A DNA stretch of 64,000 bases from DASUPK01 sp963819715 (GCA_963819715.1 CAWFXE010000006.1:558001-622000), one strand, 5' to 3'; positions 31,828 to 40,914 are shown, counted from the stretch's first letter. Notes: a model not told the origin generated them from the letters alone. Translations and numbers: made by a program.

Positions 31828-32401
31828 GGGTGAGCTCCCTGATCTCGTGCTGCACGTACTCGTAGGCGACGTCGGCCGCGAGCATGTTGCGGTCGGCGAT
31901 CTCGCCTGAGAACTTCTGGGCGATGGCCCGGACGACGGCCTGCAACGTGACGGCGCCCGTCATCGCGGCGAACCCGCCGAGTAGCGCCGTGTTCGGCATC
32001 GGGCGGTGCAGCTGGCGGTTGGCGACCTCGCTCGCGGGCACGGTGAGCAGCCGCCCGGGCGCAAACCCGCCGGCAAACTCGCCCAGCCCGAGGTCATCGA
32101 GGCTGCGCGAGGTGTTGATCAGCACGTAGCCGTCCTCGCTGAGCCCGCTGAAGACCTTGACCTGATGGAGCAGCGTGGGGTCCTGGATGATCAGGGCGTC
32201 CGGCTGCGAGATCGGCTCGCGCACGCGAATCGCCTCGTCGTCGATCCGGCAGTACGAGGTGACGGGAGCTCCCGTGCGCTCCGAGCCGAAGGTGGGGAAG
32301 GCCTGGGCGTGCTCACCATCCTCGAAGGCGGCTATCGAGAGCATCTCCGCCGCCGTGACGACGCCCTGGCCGCCGCGTCCGTGTATCCGCACGGCGAACA
32401 T
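31820..32401 (-). CDS. porG: 2-oxoacid (pyruvate) ferredoxin oxidoreductase, gamma subunit
   Basis: A 193-residue gamma subunit with the family signature IHGRGGQGVVTAAEMLSIAA, FPTFGSERTGAPVTSYCRID, and PMPNTALLGGFAAMTGAVT near the C-terminus. It forms the CoA-interacting domain of the complex. The ATG at 32401 overlaps the stop of the acyltransferase gene upstream (ATGA), so the storage-lipid enzyme and the oxidoreductase are translationally coupled. Confidence 0.93.
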   Translation of the reverse strand: MFAVRIHGRGGQGVVTAAEMLSIAAFEDGEHAQAFPTFGSERTGAPVTSYCRIDDEAIRVREPISQPDALIIQDPTLLHQVKVFSGLSEDGYVLINTSRSLDDLGLGEFAGGFAPGRLLTVPASEVANRQLHRPMPNTALLGGFAAMTGAVTLQAVVRAIAQKFSGEIADRNMLAADVAYEYVQHEIRELTRA

Positions 32402-33873
32402 CAGGAGGCGGGCGTCGGTTGAGCAGCGAGCTCGCCGAGCTCCGCGAGGGAGTCCGCGATCCCCTTGTTGAGCACATCCAGGTCGGGGACCGTGTCGCGG
32501 TCGGCGTTGATGCAGAAGAAGAGCTTGCCGTCGTAGCTGAACACGGCCAGGCCCACGGCGTGCGAGGCGGCGATCGGCACCAGTGGCCAGATCTCCTTGA
32601 CCTTCGAACCGAAGTAGTAGAGCGGCACCTGCGGTCCCGGCACGTTGGTGATCGTCACGTTGAAGAGACGCGTCGCGAAGAGCGAGCGGGCGAGGAAGCT
32701 GTGCAGCACTGGCGGCATGTGATCGCCGAGATTGAGCAGCACGCTGGAGCCCTCGTGCTGGGTTCCGGACTTGAGGCCCTCGGCCTCCTCGACCTGGAGC
32801 CGGTAGCGCTCCGCGGGGTCCTCGGCGGTGACCGGCAGGTGGACGAACAGCGAGGAGATCCGGTTGCCCATGGAGAGGTGGTCGGCTGCGTTGCGGATGT
32901 TCATCGGCACCATGGCGCGGAGGCCCGGTTCCGTGACCATCTCGCCGCGGTCGATCAGAAGCCGGCGGAATCCACCCGCGGCGGCCGCCAGGACCACGTC
33001 GTTGAGGGTGCCGCCGAGGGAGTTCTTTATCTGCTTCAGCTCATCCAGCCTCATGGTGATCACGGCGAGCTGACGCCCCGCGCCGATCGGCCGGTTGAGG
33101 CTGCACTCCGGAGCAGCGATCACCTCGTCGCGGACGATCAGCTCCGCGAGGGCGCGCGAGCGGTGAGCCGCATCGCGGGCCCGGCTCGGATGCGCCGCCA
33201 TGCCGACCGCGGACTCCGCCGCGTGCAGGCCGGCCTGCGCGGTTCGGATAGCCGCGTGCCCGACGGACAGGTAGGGCTTGGCGATCCGCGAAGCGGTGCG
33301 CCGCCAGCCGCGGATCGGGGTCTCGTCGGTGTTCGGGTGATGGACGGCTCCGCCGTTCGCCGCTCCGTTCCGCAATGTCCGGCGCTCGGGCTGGGTGTCG
33401 AGCAGGGTGGTCGCCATGTCGACCGAGCCGACGCCGTCGATCATGCAGTGGTGGGTCTTCGTGACGAGCGCCCAGCGCCCGTCGGCCAGCTCGAGAATCA
33501 CGATCTCCCAGAGTGGCCTGGTCCGATCGAGGCGCTGCGAGTAGTACTCGCCGGCCCACTCCAAGAGCTCGTCGACCCCGCCCGGGGCGGGCAGGCCGGC
33601 GATGCGGACGTGCCGCTCCACGCGGAACCGCTTGTCCTCGATCCAGCCGGGCCAATGGAGGCCACCCGTCTGCGGGGCGGAGAGCCGCTGGGTGTAGCGG
33701 GGCAGGTCGGGTAGGCGGGCGACCACGTCGCGGCGGATCTCCTCGATCGATGGAGCCCCGCCATCTGGCTGGGGCTCCAGCACCATCACGCCGCCGATGT
33801 GCATATGGGCGCTCAGGTCCGCTTCCTCCAATTCCAGGAAGGTCGCGTCGAGTGCTGTGAGCTGATCCTCCAT
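32401..33873 (-). CDS. Wax ester synthase / diacylglycerol acyltransferase (first copy)
   Basis: A 490-residue WS/DGAT. The catalytic HHxxxDG motif is KTHHCMIDGVGSVD at about residues 137-150, preceded by the N-terminal LTALDATFLELEEADLSAHM; the C-terminal domain has NVTITNVPGPQVPLY. These enzymes esterify acyl-CoA with fatty alcohols or diacylglycerol to make wax esters or triacylglycerol. The gene lies between ppsA (19 bases upstream) and porG (4-base overlap). A second copy is at 45842-47287. Confidence 0.93.
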   Translation of the reverse strand: MEDQLTALDATFLELEEADLSAHMHIGGVMVLEPQPDGGAPSIEEIRRDVVARLPDLPRYTQRLSAPQTGGLHWPGWIEDKRFRVERHVRIAGLPAPGGVDELLEWAGEYYSQRLDRTRPLWEIVILELADGRWALVTKTHHCMIDGVGSVDMATTLLDTQPERRTLRNGAANGGAVHHPNTDETPIRGWRRTASRIAKPYLSVGHAAIRTAQAGLHAAESAVGMAAHPSRARDAAHRSRALAELIVRDEVIAAPECSLNRPIGAGRQLAVITMRLDELKQIKNSLGGTLNDVVLAAAAGGFRRLLIDRGEMVTEPGLRAMVPMNIRNAADHLSMGNRISSLFVHLPVTAEDPAERYRLQVEEAEGLKSGTQHEGSSVLLNLGDHMPPVLHSFLARSLFATRLFNVTITNVPGPQVPLYYFGSKVKEIWPLVPIAASHAVGLAVFSYDGKLFFCINADRDTVPDLDVLNKGIADSLAELGELAAQPTPAS

Positions 33874-33892
33874 GACGTCCCCCGGCCCCGCC

Positions 33893-36196
33893 CTAGCTCC
33901 CGGACCGGGCGGCGTCGAGCAGCACGCGCTGCTCGGCGGCGGCGATCAGGCGACGGGCCTTGTCGACCGCGTCGATGTTGACCGAGATGGCGTCGATGCC
34001 GGCCTCGACCAGCAGCTGCGCGTACTCGCGGTGCACGGAGGGCGCCTGGCCGCAGATCGAGGTGGACAGGCCGAGCTCCTTGGCACGCGGGATCAGGAGC
34101 CGCAGGTAGTCGGCGACCGCGGCGTCGCGCTCGTCGAACAGCTCGGCGACCGCCTCGGAATCGCGATCCGCGCCCAGCATCAGCTGCGTCAGGTCGTTCG
34201 AGCCGATCGAGATGCCCTTCACGCCGAGCTCCGCGTAGCGGGGCAGGTGGAAGTACACCGAGGGGACCTCGGCCATCACCCAGAGCTCGAACTCGGGCCG
34301 GTCGAACAGGCCCGCGTCACGGATCTGGTTGCGGCACGCGGTCAGCTCGCGCGGGGTGCGGACGAACGGGAGCATCACGTGGAAGTTCGTGTGCCCGGCG
34401 TCCCAGACCCGCTTGATCGCCTCCAGCTCGAGACCGAACAGGTCGGGCTCCCGCATGTACCGCAGGGCGCCGCGGTAGCCGATCATCGGGTTCGACTCCT
34501 CCGGCTCGAAGCGATCGCCGCCCTCGAGTCCCTTGAACTCGTTGGAGCGGAAATCGATCGTCCGGTAGGTGATCGGCCGGGGCGCGAAGCCCTCGGCGAA
34601 CTGCGTGAGCGCGCTACCCAGTCGGTCGACCAGCTCGTCGCTCTTGCCCTGCTCCATCAGCAGGCGGGGATGGCGGCCCTCGAGCGCCTCGATCACCATC
34701 AGCTCGGCGCGCAGCAGGCCGCAGCCCTCGACCGGCAGGCTCGCCGCCCGCTCGATCTGGGAGGGCTCGGAGAGGTTGACGAGGAGCTGGGTCGCGGTGA
34801 CGGGAGCCCCACCCCCTAGGGGGGCGGGACCGTCACCGGACCCGGTCTCCTGTCCGGTGACGGCGATTTCGCCCTCGTAAACCGTCCCGTGTGTGGCGTC
34901 CACGGTCACGAGCTCTCCGTCACGCAGCTTTGAAGTCGCGTCGGCGGCGCCGACGACGCAGGGGATGCCGAGCTCCCGCGAGACGATCGCGGCGTGGCAC
35001 GTCATGCCGCCCGAGTCGGTGATGATCGCGGCGGAGCGCCTCATCAGGGGAACCCAGTCGGGCGCCGTCATGTGGGTGACGAGGACGTCGCCCTCCTTCA
35101 GGTCATTGCCCGAGCTGAGCTCGGAGATGATCTTGACCTCGCCGTGGGCGACCCCGGGAGCGGCGCCCAGGCCGCGCACGAGCGCCTCGCCCTCGTGCTC
35201 GGCGAGCTCGACGGAGGTGTCGCCGCCTGAGGAGGTCACCGGCCGGCTCTGCAGCATCCAGGCGATGCCCTCCTCGTCGAAAGCCCACTCGGTGTCCTGG
35301 GGCTTGCCGTAGTGCTCCTCGTCGCGAATGCCGAGCTCGGCGATGCGGCGGACCTCCTCGTCGGTGAGGACCGGCTGAGTCGACTCGTCGCCGGAGAGCT
35401 CCCTGGTGCGGGTGCCGCCGTCCGGGAGGGGCTCGATGACGAGCTCCTTGCGCTTCACGTCGCGCTTCTCGATGTGGAGCGTCTCCTTGTCGATCACGTA
35501 GCGGTCCGGGGAGACCTGACCAGAGACGACCGACTCGCCGAGGCCGAGAGAGCCCTCGATCACGAGGCGATCGTTGTCGCCTGAGGCGGGGTCGATGGTG
35601 AACATCACGCCCGCGCGGGTGGAGAGGATCTGGATCTGGACGACGACGGCGATGTCCATGTCCGCCTGGCCGAAGCCCTGCTTCGCGCGGTAGAAGACGG
35701 TGCGGGCGCCGAAGAGGGAGGACCAGCAGCGGCGGACCGCGTCGACGACCTCATCGGGGCCGCGGACGTTCAGGAAGGTTTCGTTCATGCCGGCGAACGA
35801 GGCGGCCTCGGTGTCCTCCGCCGTGGCGGAGGAGCGAACCGCGACCGGAGGGTTGTCGCGATCGCCCGCCAGCTCGAGATAGGCGTCGCGGATCTCGCTC
35901 GCGACCTCGTCGGGGACCGGCTCCGCCTCGACCATCTTGCGGACCTCGAGGGTGGCGGTCTCGAGCGCGGCGGTGTCGTCAACGTCGACCGAGGAGAGCT
36001 GCTGCTCGATCCGGTCGCGCAGACCGCCGACGTCGCAGAAGAGGGCGTATGAGGAGGCGCCGACCACGAAGCCGGGGGGGACGGGCAGTCCCGCGGCGGT
36101 CATCTCGCCGAGGTTCGCGCCCTTCCCACCGGCGTAGTCCGTGTCTTCCTTGCGGAGATCCTCGAAGCGGCGGAGAAGTGCGGTCGAAACGGTCAT
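33893..36196 (-). CDS. ppsA: Phosphoenolpyruvate synthase (pyruvate, water dikinase)
   Basis: A 767-residue enzyme making PEP from pyruvate and ATP. Domains in order: an N-terminal ATP-binding domain (GGKGANLGEMTAAGLPVPPG, VRSSATAEDTEAASFAGMNE); a swivelling phosphohistidine domain with the catalytic His in GGMTCHAAIVSRELGIPCV; a Gly/Pro-rich linker; and a PEP/pyruvate TIM-barrel domain (GLLRAELMVIEALEGRHP, YRTIDFRSNEFKGLEGG, ISIGSNDLTQLMLGADRDS, CGQAPS). ATG at 36196 is supported by AAAGGGA at good spacing; the longer open frame to 36625 is antisense-like. It appears to be the first gene of the PEP-pyruvate-acetyl-CoA operon. Confidence 0.94.
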   Translation of the reverse strand: MTVSTALLRRFEDLRKEDTDYAGGKGANLGEMTAAGLPVPPGFVVGASSYALFCDVGGLRDRIEQQLSSVDVDDTAALETATLEVRKMVEAEPVPDEVASEIRDAYLELAGDRDNPPVAVRSSATAEDTEAASFAGMNETFLNVRGPDEVVDAVRRCWSSLFGARTVFYRAKQGFGQADMDIAVVVQIQILSTRAGVMFTIDPASGDNDRLVIEGSLGLGESVVSGQVSPDRYVIDKETLHIEKRDVKRKELVIEPLPDGGTRTRELSGDESTQPVLTDEEVRRIAELGIRDEEHYGKPQDTEWAFDEEGIAWMLQSRPVTSSGGDTSVELAEHEGEALVRGLGAAPGVAHGEVKIISELSSGNDLKEGDVLVTHMTAPDWVPLMRRSAAIITDSGGMTCHAAIVSRELGIPCVVGAADATSKLRDGELVTVDATHGTVYEGEIAVTGQETGSGDGPAPLGGGAPVTATQLLVNLSEPSQIERAASLPVEGCGLLRAELMVIEALEGRHPRLLMEQGKSDELVDRLGSALTQFAEGFAPRPITYRTIDFRSNEFKGLEGGDRFEPEESNPMIGYRGALRYMREPDLFGLELEAIKRVWDAGHTNFHVMLPFVRTPRELTACRNQIRDAGLFDRPEFELWVMAEVPSVYFHLPRYAELGVKGISIGSNDLTQLMLGADRDSEAVAELFDERDAAVADYLRLLIPRAKELGLSTSICGQAPSVHREYAQLLVEAGIDAISVNIDAVDKARRLIAAAEQRVLLDAARSGS

Positions 36197-36361
36197 CGGA
36201 ATCCCTTTCAGATGGCGAATGGTCTGTGTGAGCAACGTATGCCTGGGGAGGCGGCGATCCATCCGCGTGGCACACCGGTCTTCTGAGTGTGGGGAACTAC
36301 GTAGGCGGGCCGGTGCCGCGCACCGATGGAACCCGTGCGCGCGGACTCGTAGGCTTTTGCC

Positions 36362-37585
36362 ATGGCTGCGAAGGGGACACGAATCGTCATCGCCGGCGGC
36401 GGCGTGGCGGGGCTGGAGACGCTGCTCGCGCTCTCCGATCTCGCCGGCGATCGAGCCGAGGTGACGCTCGTCGACCCCAAGCCGGACTTCCTCTACAAGC
36501 CGCTGCTGGTGGAGGAGCCGTTCGATCTCGGGCCGGCCGCGCGCGCCGAGCTGCAACCGCTGGCGGCCGAGAAGGGGGCGACCTTCATCCAGCGCGGGCT
36601 CGCCTCGGTGAAGGCTGACGACCACCGCGTGGAGCTCGATGACGGATCCAGCCTCGACTACGACTTCCTGGTCGTGTGCGCGGGCGGCCGCTTCGTGCCC
36701 GCGATCGAGGGGGCGACCACCTTCCCCTCGCCCGAGCCGTTCAGCCCCGATCGGCTGCTCGATCGGGCGGAGCAGGCGGATCGCAGGATCGTCTTCGTCG
36801 TTCCCGGAGGAGTGACCTGGTCGCTGCCCCTCTACGAGATCGCCCTGATGACCCAGCGACGGGCCGTGCAGAGGGGCGCCGACGTGAAGATCGCGATCAT
36901 CACCCCCGAGTCGGGCCCGCTGGCCGTATTCGGCCCCAACGCCAGCTCCATGATCGAGGAGCTGTTGCGGGGACGCGGGATCGAGGTGATCTCCGGCTCA
37001 ACGGTGCGGGAGGTCGGCGGGGACGGAATCAAGCTGAGTCCCGGGGACCGTGCGGTCGGCCCGGCCGAGGTCGTGGCGCTGCCGGTGATGGAGGGGCCCC
37101 GAATCGAGGGCCTACCGGTCGACGAGCAGGGCTTCTTCCCTGTGGACGAGCAGTCGCGGGTCAAGGGCATGGAAGATGTCTATGCCGCCGGAGACGGCAC
37201 GAGCTTCCCGATCAAGCAGGGCGGCCTCGCGGCACAGCAGGCCGACGCCGCCGCCGAGGACATCGCCCACCGCATCGGCGCCGGTCCGGCCCCCGAGCCG
37301 TTCCGGCCGGTGCTGCGGGGCAAGGTCCTGACCGGGGATGAATCGGTGAGCCTCCGCACCGACGTGGCCGGAGGCGGCGGCGAGGGGGAGGCCTCCCTGG
37401 ACTCCCTCTGGTGGCCGCCGCAGAAGATCGGCGCCCGCTACCTGGCGCCCCTGCTCCACCGCGACCAGAGCGAGACGGACACCGAACCGCCGCGCCGAGC
37501 CCTCGACGTGGTGGTGGCCTACCCGACGGAGTGGCACCACGAGCCGATGGCGATCGACCCGCTCGAGCCGCCGAACGTCGACTGA
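36362..37585 (+). CDS. NDH-2/sulfide:quinone reductase-like flavoprotein
   Basis: A 407-residue FAD protein with an N-terminal Rossmann motif (RIVIAGGGVAGLETLLALSD), the DPKPDFLYKPLLVEE segment typical of NDH-2/SQR relatives, and a second FAD motif (GMEDVYAAGDGTSFPIKQGG). The Cys pair required for sulfide oxidation is not seen, so sulfide:quinone reductase activity is unlikely. A type II NADH dehydrogenase or another quinone-reducing role is more plausible. ATG at 36362 follows TAGGCT (36350-36355) by six bases with no Shine-Dalgarno, consistent with a leaderless mRNA. It is divergent from ppsA. Confidence 0.82.
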   Translation: MAAKGTRIVIAGGGVAGLETLLALSDLAGDRAEVTLVDPKPDFLYKPLLVEEPFDLGPAARAELQPLAAEKGATFIQRGLASVKADDHRVELDDGSSLDYDFLVVCAGGRFVPAIEGATTFPSPEPFSPDRLLDRAEQADRRIVFVVPGGVTWSLPLYEIALMTQRRAVQRGADVKIAIITPESGPLAVFGPNASSMIEELLRGRGIEVISGSTVREVGGDGIKLSPGDRAVGPAEVVALPVMEGPRIEGLPVDEQGFFPVDEQSRVKGMEDVYAAGDGTSFPIKQGGLAAQQADAAAEDIAHRIGAGPAPEPFRPVLRGKVLTGDESVSLRTDVAGGGGEGEASLDSLWWPPQKIGARYLAPLLHRDQSETDTEPPRRALDVVVAYPTEWHHEPMAIDPLEPPNVD

Positions 37586-37642
37586 GCTTTGTCCTGACTC
37601 GGGACATTCACAGCCTGTTTTCCGACTAGTTCCTCCGAAGAC

Positions 37643-37670
37643 TTGACAAATACCCGGTTGTCGATAAGGG
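37643..37670 (+). promoter_or_regulatory. Putative promoter of the ROK/sugar-transport unit
   Basis: A consensus TTGACA (37643-37648) is followed by a weak -10 candidate within TCGATAAGGG (37661-37670), just upstream of the ROK gene GTG at 37681. The -35 is perfect but the -10 is poor, so the exact promoter is uncertain. Confidence 0.35.
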
Positions 37671-37680
37671 TTCGGCGCCA

Positions 37681-38895
37681 GTGGAATCTGCAGACTCCGG
37701 CTCGCTCCGGTCACTGCGTGAGCTCAATCGCGGCCGCGTCATCGGCGCGCTTCGCGGCCAAGGCACCGCCAGCAGGGCGGAGATCGCCCGGCTCACCGGT
37801 CTCTCTCGCTCGACGGTCTCGAGCATCGTCTCGGACCTGATCACTGCGGGCCTGCTCACCGAGCAGCCCGAGGCCACCGGGGTGGCGCACGGTGATAGTG
37901 GGGGGCGCCCGCCCGTGCTGCTCTCCCTCAACCCATCCGCCGGGCTCGCCGTGGGCGTCGATTTCGGCCACACGCACCTTCGCGTGGCGGTGTCGGACCT
38001 CTCGCATGAGGTGCTGGCGGAGTCCTGGAGGGAGCTGGATACCGACCACTCGGCCGAGGAAGGACTCGATGCCGCGGCGCAGCTGGTCGATGGCGTTCTG
38101 AAGGAGGCGAAGGCCGCCCGCAAGGGCGTGATCGGCGTCGGGATGGGACTACCGGGCCCGATCAACAGGGCAACCGGCGCCGTCGGGTCATCGTCGATCC
38201 TGCCGGGCTGGGTGGGCGTGAACGCCGCGGCGGAGATGGAGCACCGGCTCGGACTGCCGGTGAGCGTGGAGAACGACGCCAACCTCGGCGCCCTGGCCGA
38301 GTTCGTCTGGGGATCGGGCCGGGGTCACGCGGACATCGTCTACATCAAGATCTCCTCCGGCATCGGGGCAGGGCTCCTCTTCCGGGGGAAGCTGCACCAG
38401 GGCGCGGGCGGCACGGCCGGCGAGATCGGGCACACCCCGGCGCACCAGGGCACCGCCATCTGCCGCTGCGGGAGCCGAGGTTGTCTCGAGACCGTCGCCT
38501 CCGCCCGGGCGATCGCCGAGCAGCTCGGCACGAGCAGGGGCGAGCCCGTGTCGACGAAGGAGCTGCTCAAGCTGATCGAGGAGGCCGATCCAGCCGCGAC
38601 GCGGCTGATCGGGGAGGCGGGCCGTGAGATCGGAGTCGCGCTCGCGGGACTTTGCAATCTGGTGAACCCGGACTGCGTGATCATCGGCGGCGACCTCAGC
38701 GTCGCCGGCGGGATGATCACGGAGCCGGTGCTGGAATCGATCCGCCGCTACGCGATCACCAGCGCGGCGGAGCAGGTCACGGTGGCCTCGGGAGTCCTAG
38801 GAGATCGTGCCGAGTTGCTCGGCGCGCTCGCCCTCGTCCTGCACGCTGGGGATGGGGTTGTGGGGACGGGGCCGCCGCAGGAGGTTGCGGCATGA
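37681..38895 (+). CDS. ROK-family transcriptional repressor
   Basis: A 404-residue XylR/NagC-type regulator. The N-terminal winged helix (about 15-70) reads LRELNRGRVIGALRGQG and SRAEIARLTGLSRSTVSSIV. The ROK sugar-kinase-like domain has GVDFGHTHLRVAVSDLS, GMGLPGPINRATGAV, VENDANLGALAEFVWG, GAGGTAGEIGHTP and the zinc motif CRCGSRGCLET. It is followed by a xylose-type ABC importer and should repress it until the sugar binds. GTG start; the kinase-like fold in such repressors is normally used for sensing rather than catalysis. Confidence 0.92.
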   Translation: MESADSGSLRSLRELNRGRVIGALRGQGTASRAEIARLTGLSRSTVSSIVSDLITAGLLTEQPEATGVAHGDSGGRPPVLLSLNPSAGLAVGVDFGHTHLRVAVSDLSHEVLAESWRELDTDHSAEEGLDAAAQLVDGVLKEAKAARKGVIGVGMGLPGPINRATGAVGSSSILPGWVGVNAAAEMEHRLGLPVSVENDANLGALAEFVWGSGRGHADIVYIKISSGIGAGLLFRGKLHQGAGGTAGEIGHTPAHQGTAICRCGSRGCLETVASARAIAEQLGTSRGEPVSTKELLKLIEEADPAATRLIGEAGREIGVALAGLCNLVNPDCVIIGGDLSVAGGMITEPVLESIRRYAITSAAEQVTVASGVLGDRAELLGALALVLHAGDGVVGTGPPQEVAA

Positions 38896-38943
38896 GGCGT
38901 TATTCAACTAAGTCAGAGAGGAACAACAGTGGAGGTGGTGCGT

Positions 38944-40074
38944 GTGACTAGATCCAAGAGCTGGGCTCGAGGTGCCGTGCTTGCGTTTGCGGCGCTCGTC
39001 ATCGGGCTCGGGCTTGCTGCCTGTGGAGGCAGTAGTGGTGGCGGAGGGCCGAAGGTCGCCCTGCTGCTGCCGGAGTCGAAGACGACTCGCTACGAGTCCC
39101 ATGATCATCCGGAGTTCGAGGCCGCGCTGAAGTCGGCGTGCTCGGACTGCGAACTCATCTACAACAACGCGAACCAGGATGCGTCGACGCAGCAGTCCCA
39201 AATGGAGTCGGCGCTCACCGACGGGGCCGACGTGGTCGTACTCGACCCGGTGGACTCCGCATCCGCGGCGTCCATGGTGCAGCTGGCCAAGCAGCAGAAC
39301 GTGCCGGTCGTGAGTTATGACCGGCTGATCCTGGATACCCCGGACGTGGCCGCGTATGTCTCGTTCGACAACGTCAAGGTCGGAGAGCTTCAGGGCAGCG
39401 CCCTGGCGAAGAAGCTGGCCGACGACGGCAATGCGAACGGGCCGATCGTGAGGATCAACGGCTCGCCGACGGACAACAACGCCACCCTGTTCGGTCAGGG
39501 CGCGTCCAAGGAGCTGGACGCGGCAGGCGTTACGGTCGCCAAGGAGTACGACACGCCCGACTGGAGCCCGGACAAGGCCCAGTCCGAGATGGACCAGGCG
39601 ATCACGGCGCTCGGCAAGACCGGGTTCAAGGGTCTGTACGCCATGAACGACGGCACCGCCGGCGGCGCGATCGCGGCGATGCAGGCGGCAGGCATCGATC
39701 CGAAGACGATTCCGTCGACGGGTCAGGACGCCGAGCTCGATGCCGTTCAGCGGATCCTCACCGGCGACCAGTACATGACGGTCTACAAGGCGACGCGGCC
39801 TGAGGCCGAGACCTCCGCCAAGATCGCGGCGGCGCTGGCCCAGGGCAAGCCGATTCCGACCAGTGGTCTTCTGGTTGGCCAGACGAAGACCAACAACGGT
39901 GCGGCGGACATCCCGTCGTACCTGCTGACGCCGGTGGCGGCGACGAAGGACAACATCGCCTCCGTGGAGTACGGCGGGCAGCCGCTGATCGGTTCGGACG
40001 GATACTGGACCGCCAGCGACGTCTGCACCCCTGAATTCCAGTCGGCCTGTCAGGCGGCCGGAATCAGCAGCTAG
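38944..40074 (+). CDS. Xylose-type sugar ABC transporter, substrate-binding lipoprotein
   Basis: A 376-residue periplasmic-binding lipoprotein: a signal with lipobox Leu-Ala-Ala-Cys (LVIGLGLAACGG), then a type I sugar-binding fold (VALLLPESKTTRYESHDHPE, NANQDASTQQSQMESALTDG, VVVLDPVDSASAASMV, PVVSYDRLI, YAMNDGTAGGAIAAMQAAGI). The RYES and YDRLI segments match XylF-like proteins. GTG at 38944 is chosen because GGAGGT (38931-38936) lies seven bases before it; upstream in-frame GTGs at 38929-38938 overlap that site. Substrate probably a pentose. Confidence 0.88.
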   Translation: MTRSKSWARGAVLAFAALVIGLGLAACGGSSGGGGPKVALLLPESKTTRYESHDHPEFEAALKSACSDCELIYNNANQDASTQQSQMESALTDGADVVVLDPVDSASAASMVQLAKQQNVPVVSYDRLILDTPDVAAYVSFDNVKVGELQGSALAKKLADDGNANGPIVRINGSPTDNNATLFGQGASKELDAAGVTVAKEYDTPDWSPDKAQSEMDQAITALGKTGFKGLYAMNDGTAGGAIAAMQAAGIDPKTIPSTGQDAELDAVQRILTGDQYMTVYKATRPEAETSAKIAAALAQGKPIPTSGLLVGQTKTNNGAADIPSYLLTPVAATKDNIASVEYGGQPLIGSDGYWTASDVCTPEFQSACQAAGISS

Positions 40075-40107
40075 GAGAATGAACCCCGAGCGTGAGGAGA
40101 TGAGAAG

Positions 40108-40914
40108 GTGAGCCCAGAGACACAGACCGGCAACGGCAAGCCCGACCATCTCCTCGCGCTCAAGGGGTTCTCCAAGAGCTTCGGACCAGTCCAGGCGCTG
40201 TCCGACGTCGACTTCGAGGTCGACGCCGGCGTGGTCGTCGCCCTGGTCGGCGACAACGGGGCCGGGAAGTCCACCCTGATCAAGGCGATCGACGGAGTTC
40301 AGCCTCCTGACTCCGGCCAGGCCTACTTCGAGGGGAAGCCGGTCAAGATCAACTCGCCCGCCGCGGCCACCAAGGTGGGGATCGCGACGGTCTTCCAGGA
40401 CCTCGCCCTCTGCGACAACCTCGACGTGGTCGCCAATCTCTATCTCGGCCAGGAGGTCACCGGCGAGGACGGCGTACCGCTCCCGGTGATCGACGAGACG
40501 CAGATGGAGCGGCACTCGCTGGAGCTCCTCGACGAGCTCTCGGTGACCACCCTCGGCAGCGTCCGCACCGAGGTGGGGAGCCTCTCCGGAGGACAGCGCC
40601 AGTCGGTGGCGATCGCCCGGTCCCTGTTGGGCCAGCCGAAGGTGGTTCTGCTGGATGAGCCCACCGCGGCCCTGGGCGTGGCGCAGACCGCGCAGGTGCT
40701 CAGCCTGATCAAGCGCCTCCGCGAGCGCGGGCTGGGCGTGGTGGTGATCAGCCACAACCTCGAGGACGTCTTCGAGGTCGCGGACCGGATCGTCGTGCTG
40801 CGGCTCGGCAGACGGGAGGCGACGTTCGACATCAACACCACGACGCGCGAGGAGGTCGTGGCGGCGATCACGGGCGCCTCGGCGGAGATCGACTTCAAGA
40901 AGGAGGGCAAGTGA
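40108..40914 (+). CDS. Sugar ABC transporter ATP-binding protein (single domain)
   Basis: A 268-residue ABC ATPase: Walker A GDNGAGKSTLIKAI, Q-loop region VFQDLALCDNLDVVAN, signature LSGGQRQSVAIARSL, Walker B KVVLLDEPTAALG, and the switch His in VVVISHNLEDVF. Many XylG/RbsA-type sugar importers carry two fused ABC domains; this one has a single domain and probably works as a homodimer. GTG start with a GAGGAG site upstream; the stop overlaps the permease start. Confidence 0.93.
   Translation: MSPETQTGNGKPDHLLALKGFSKSFGPVQALSDVDFEVDAGVVVALVGDNGAGKSTLIKAIDGVQPPDSGQAYFEGKPVKINSPAAATKVGIATVFQDLALCDNLDVVANLYLGQEVTGEDGVPLPVIDETQMERHSLELLDELSVTTLGSVRTEVGSLSGGQRQSVAIARSLLGQPKVVLLDEPTAALGVAQTAQVLSLIKRLRERGLGVVVISHNLEDVFEVADRIVVLRLGRREATFDINTTTREEVVAAITGASAEIDFKKEGK

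Noticed and set aside
33893..36625. N-terminal extension of PEP synthase from the start at 36625
   Set aside because: Residues before ATG 36196 are antisense to the divergent flavoprotein and resemble no domain; a good ribosome-binding site precedes the ATG at 36196.
36362..37585. Annotation as a true sulfide:quinone reductase
   Set aside because: The redox-active Cys residues needed for sulfide oxidation are not seen; only the general FAD fold and the YKPLLVEE-like segment are shared.
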